Assembly: GCA_050948825.1 (NCBI GenBank)
Contig: JBMNEO010000006.1
Span: forward strand, 62,001 to 126,000
Origin: DUQX01 sp050948825
GTDB lineage: Bacteria; Bacillota; Dethiobacteria; DTU022; UBA8154
Direction: 5' to 3'
DNA: 64,000 nucleotides
Numbering within the stretch: position 1 is the stretch's first letter; each line of letters opens with the position of its first letter. The notes below the pieces were generated by a model. The model did no database searches. It was not told where the DNA came from and was given only the letters and a program-made list of their open reading frames with translations. Positions 61,267 through 64,000 of the stretch are shown here, in pieces. The position numbers and the translations under genes are program-made.

Positions 61267-61914
61267 ATGCTGGGTCTTTTGTTGCTGATCTTTCTGGGTC
61301 CGATTATTTTATTTTTAATTATCAGCCTGTTTTTTTTGCCTTTCCACTTTGCCTTTTATTCGATTTTTAATTTATTCACCATCCCCTGGCAGCTTATAAA
61401 AATTGCTTTTAACAAAAGGCTGAGAGCCAATCACGCGCTGGAGCACGCAACGATTAACGTTATCGAAGAACGCTTGGGTTGCCTGAATCTTGCTGGAATG
61501 GGGCAGGATGACGGGTTTATAGTGCAGGGGCCGGTTGACGCATACCTGCTGGAAAGCGCTGCCAGGGTTGGGCTGGAGCGCCTCAGGAGGGGAGAATCGA
61601 ATCTGGCCTTACACCGGCGCTGCGGAACCAGTATGCTGGCAGCAAATTTGATCAGCTCTGTTTTCATCATTTTTTTACTGTGGACCTTTGGGTATTTTGG
61701 CATTTTCTATATTCTGCTTGCGCTGATAACAGCACAGCTTTTGGGCCCGCACCTGGGCTGGGTAATGCAAAAGTATATCACTACTTCTACGGATGTGGAA
61801 GGGATGGAGATTGTCGGCGTAGAAAGGAAATATGAAAACAGGAATTTTTTTCTTGGTTTTGCCTCTTTGCCCGGACGTTATTTTATCCGCACCCGCAAAT
61901 ATAATTTTCTTTAA
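61267..61914 (+). CDS. DUF6391-like membrane protein
   Basis: A 215-residue protein with N-terminal hydrophobic segments (about 3-30 and 35-50), a soluble loop (NHALEHATINVIEERLG at about 58-74; the spacing H-x-x-x-H could bind a metal, but no known protease signature is complete), and two further helices (about 126-165). It begins 13 bases after the metallopeptidase with AAGGAG and is probably in its operon. I know this family only as DUF6391, of unknown function. Confidence 0.78.
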   Translation: MLGLLLLIFLGPIILFLIISLFFLPFHFAFYSIFNLFTIPWQLIKIAFNKRLRANHALEHATINVIEERLGCLNLAGMGQDDGFIVQGPVDAYLLESAARVGLERLRRGESNLALHRRCGTSMLAANLISSVFIIFLLWTFGYFGIFYILLALITAQLLGPHLGWVMQKYITTSTDVEGMEIVGVERKYENRNFFLGFASLPGRYFIRTRKYNFL

Positions 61915-61934
61915 GCAGAGCAGGAGTTGAACTA

Positions 61935-63326
61935 ATGCCTTCTTTTAAAAAAAATAGTTCATCGGCAGGGGATGAAAAAGGGGATACAAACGCCAGAAGC
62001 GCAGCGCTGGAAGCTTTAAAAGAGGTGGAGGAAAGGGAAGCATATCTTAATCTTGTGCTCAACCGCATTCTTTCCGGTATTTCTCTTTCCGATGCGGAGA
62101 GGTCGCTTTTTACGGAGCTTGCTTATGGGGTAATGCAGCGCCGCAATACATTGGACTGGGTATTATCCCATTTTTTAAACCGCCCAATGGAGAAACTGAC
62201 AATCTGGATCCGCAATATACTCCGGATGGGAGCGTACCAGCTGCTTTATCTTCCCCGTATACCGGATTCGGCGGCTGTTGATGAAGCGGTGAAGCTGGCC
62301 TACCGCTACGGACATAGAGGGGTTGCCGGCCTGGTTAACGCGGTATTGAGAAAGGTGAGCGCTGCAAGGGGTTCTCTTCCCTGGCCCTCCAGGGAAGAGA
62401 ACCCTGCTCTATATTTATCCCTGCGCCACTCCTATCCTTTATGGATGGTCGAGAGGTGGATGGAAAACATGGGTTTTGAAGAAGCGGAGGCGTTTTGCGC
62501 CGCAGGCAATCAGGTGCCGCCGCTGACAGTGCGGACGAATACTTTAAGGCTTTCGAAGGCTGAGCTCAAAAAAAGATTGGAGCTTGAAGGTGTCGGCGCC
62601 GAAGACCTTGTTTATGCGCCGGAGGGGCTGCATCTAAAGCTCAATAAAAGGCTGGTAGAACTAGAGTCTTTTAGGGAGGGGCTCTTCCAGGTCCAGGGGG
62701 AATCATCGATGCTCGTTGCGCCTCTGCTTAATCCCCAGCCGGGGGAGTCTGTTCTGGATCTCTGCAGCGCACCCGGAGGGAAGACCGTGCATCTCGGTAT
62801 ATTAATGCAAAACCGGGGCAATATCGTTGCTGCCGACTTATACCCGCAGCGGCTGAAGCTGGTTCAGGATGCTGCGCGCCGGCAGGGTATTGATATTATA
62901 AATATAGAAAAGCTGGACGGCCGCTCGGTGAACCCGGATAAGGAAGGGGCTTTTCAGCGCGTCCTTGCCGACGTTCCCTGCTCCGGGCTGGGAGTAATAC
63001 GGAGAAAGGGGGATCTCAAGTGGCGGCGCAGGCCGGAAGATATATTATCTCTTGCTGAACTGCAGCTGCAGCTGTTAAAAGGGGCTTTTAAATATCTCTG
63101 TCGCGGAGGGGTTTTGCTGTACAGCGCGTGCACAACTGAACCCGAGGAGACAACCGGGGTGATAGAGAAGTTTTTGGCTGCGGAACCGTCAGCCAGGCCG
63201 GTTATGCTTTCGCCGCTTTTACCTGAAAAATTGAGAGGTGAGGAGAAAAGAGAAGGCATGCTCTATCTCTGGCCTCACAAACACAACCTGGACGGTTTTT
63301 TCCTCGCCCGCATCAGGAAAAAATAA
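61935..63326 (+). CDS. rsmB: 16S rRNA (cytosine-967 C5) methyltransferase RsmB
   Basis: RsmB methylates C967 of 16S rRNA with SAM. The 463-residue protein has the NusB-like N-terminal domain (NARSAALEALKEVEE, about 19-33) and the catalytic Rossmann domain: VLDLCSAPGGKTVHL (about 273-287), DVPCSGLGVIRRKGD with one active Cys (about 345-359) and YSACTTEPEE with the other Cys (about 397-406). ATG 61935 follows AGGAG. In relatives rlmN and prpC-prkC follow, but here a repeat-rich gap comes next. Confidence 0.95.
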   Translation: MPSFKKNSSSAGDEKGDTNARSAALEALKEVEEREAYLNLVLNRILSGISLSDAERSLFTELAYGVMQRRNTLDWVLSHFLNRPMEKLTIWIRNILRMGAYQLLYLPRIPDSAAVDEAVKLAYRYGHRGVAGLVNAVLRKVSAARGSLPWPSREENPALYLSLRHSYPLWMVERWMENMGFEEAEAFCAAGNQVPPLTVRTNTLRLSKAELKKRLELEGVGAEDLVYAPEGLHLKLNKRLVELESFREGLFQVQGESSMLVAPLLNPQPGESVLDLCSAPGGKTVHLGILMQNRGNIVAADLYPQRLKLVQDAARRQGIDIINIEKLDGRSVNPDKEGAFQRVLADVPCSGLGVIRRKGDLKWRRRPEDILSLAELQLQLLKGAFKYLCRGGVLLYSACTTEPEETTGVIEKFLAAEPSARPVMLSPLLPEKLRGEEKREGMLYLWPHKHNLDGFFLARIRKK

Positions 63327-63723
63327 TTACGGGGGGCAAGTTTGTGCAAGTTTGCAAGTTTGGGGACGGTTCTTTTTCTTGCTTCTTCAAGTTTGTGCAA
63401 GTTTGGCAAGTTTGGGGACGGTTCTTTTTCTTGCTTCTTCAATTCCTTTTCACTATAAGAGATAAGAGAAAATCTCTTTTTTTTAAATTTACCGAGCTAG
63501 CCCAGGCAAGTCAAAGAATCATCCCTAATCTTGTGAATTAAAAGCTTAAAAAAGTGGGGGATTTTAACCATCCCCAAAGTGTATACCGCAAGGGGGACAC
63601 TCCATACATCTCCATACTTGCTCAGGTAGACGGCGGAAAGCGTGACAGAGAACCGTCCCCAAACTTGCACGATTGAACCCTTGAGAGCCGTCCCCAAACT
63701 TGCGCGGTGGAATCAACATTTTT
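63327..63723. repeat. Intergenic cluster of GGGGACGG repeats, direct and inverted
   Basis: A 51-base unit (63337-63387) is repeated in tandem at 63388-63439 with one extra base; each contains GCAAGTTTGGGGACGGTT. Inverted copies of that core (AACCGTCCCCAAACTTGC) lie at 63651-63668 and, partly, at 63687-63705. Short frames here have repetitive products and no ribosome binding sites, so I see no gene. Repeats with this GGGGACGG core are, to my memory, frequent in Peptococcaceae and sometimes tied to IS200-like transposases; none is present here. Confidence 0.75.
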
Positions 63724-64000
63724 TCATGAATTATTTTTTTCAGCTTTTGCCCTGAGCTCCTCGAGCCTGCGGAGTACCTCTTCTTTACCGTCAAGATCCT
63801 TTTTCAGCGCTTCTTCGTAGATGTTTATAGCTTTATCGTAATCTGCAGGAATGTTTTCGTTCAATCGATAAAGATAATACATATCTCCCCAACCGATATA
63901 TGCCCAGACAGAATCGGGGTATTCGCCGATCAGGGCTTTGAATTCCTCCTCCCCCCTTTCAGGCTTGCCCAGGCCGAAGTATGCTTCTGCCTGCGACCTT
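63724..64000 (-). CDS. C-terminal part of a TPR-type protein, partial
   Basis: On the minus strand an open frame ends at 63724-63726 (TGA) and runs off the window. The 91 visible residues include RSQAEAYFGLGKPERGEEEF, YPDSVWAYIGWGDMYYLY and DYDKAINIYEEALKKD, a pattern of paired helices like tetratricopeptide repeats, ending in a charged helix LRRLEELRAKAEKNNS. Such tails occur in SEC-C/TPR proteins of Firmicutes, but the N-terminal domain is not visible. Function unknown. Confidence 0.72.
   Translation of the reverse strand, partial: RSQAEAYFGLGKPERGEEEFKALIGEYPDSVWAYIGWGDMYYLYRLNENIPADYDKAINIYEEALKKDLDGKEEVLRRLEELRAKAEKNNS

Noticed and set aside
63238..63794. Several overlapping 65-76 codon frames after rsmB
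   Set aside because: Their products simply repeat the GGGGACGG element; no start signals and no recognisable domains.
1..64000. tRNA, rRNA, prophage or complete insertion sequence
   Set aside because: I looked for typical tRNA T-loops, rRNA blocks, integrases and transposases and saw none; a covariance or HMM scan would settle this.

Overview
The window looks like a chromosome segment of an anaerobic, endospore-forming Clostridia-type firmicute (Peptococcaceae, Syntrophomonadaceae or Thermoanaerobacterales-like; I cannot name a genus). The reasons are a complete sporulation set embedded in the division cluster (spoIIGA, sigE, sigG, spoIIM, a SpoVD-like PBP, the ylmC-type gene), a MurE with the meso-diaminopimelate motif DNPR, a T-box in front of ileS, many TTG/GTG starts with strong GGAGG-type ribosome binding sites, and gene order close to that of Bacillus subtilis from mraZ to rsmB.

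Layout. 1-1969: the end of a TRAP transporter operon (dctP tail, dctQ, dctM); both permease genes carry a one-base frameshift. 2251-5889: aspS, then a 6S-like RNA, then mgtE. 6313-23743: the dcw cluster mraZ-rsmH-ftsL-spoVD/ftsI-murE-murF-mraY-murD-ftsW-murG-murB-murA-ftsQ-ftsA-ftsZ, with a threefold MraZ operator in front. 23766-29830: an accessory block placed between ftsZ and spoIIGA (two GNAT acetyltransferases, a PLP aminotransferase, alanine racemase, a VanW-domain protein on the minus strand, an EamA permease). 29946-32770: spoIIGA-sigE-sigG plus a small exported protein. 32838-39128: ylmC, an unusual NrdD-like protein, pgeF, an HlyD-like membrane protein, ylmE, yggT, a GC-rich insertion and ylmH. 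39302-46271: divIVA, T-box/ileS, a DUF5665 gene, a DksA/TraR-type gene, lspA, ylyB, pyrR. 46407-54900: rqcH (minus), a P-type Ca2+ ATPase, yicC, remA, gmk, rpoZ, coaBC. 55195-63326: spoIIM (minus), priA, def, fmt, a DUF116 gene, a zinc metallopeptidase, a DUF6391 gene and rsmB. The end holds a cluster of GGGGACGG repeats and the 3' end of a minus-strand TPR-type gene.

The genes mostly serve one programme: make UDP-MurNAc-pentapeptide and lipid II (murA-G, mraY), polymerise it at the septum (FtsW, PBP, FtsQ/L), place the septum (FtsA, FtsZ, DivIVA), then move to sporulation (SpoIIGA activates pro-SigmaE; SigmaG; SpoIIM). Housekeeping genes for tRNA charging, translation start (def, fmt), rRNA modification and nucleotide/CoA supply follow.

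Most notable observations: (1) the ATP-cone/NrdD-like protein at 33184-35040 stops before the zinc/glycyl-radical domain and has Ser where class III reductases have a catalytic Cys, so it is probably not a working reductase; (2) in ileS and remA a perfect 7-bp inverted repeat lies between a full Shine-Dalgarno and the start codon, each ending exactly 8 nt before ATG, with a related hairpin at aspS; (3) a possible pseudoknotted leader before coaBC; (4) a 6S-type RNA after aspS; (5) good matches to a SigmaF promoter before sigG and a Spo0A box before divIVA. All calls come from reading the sequence; no database search or folding program was run.
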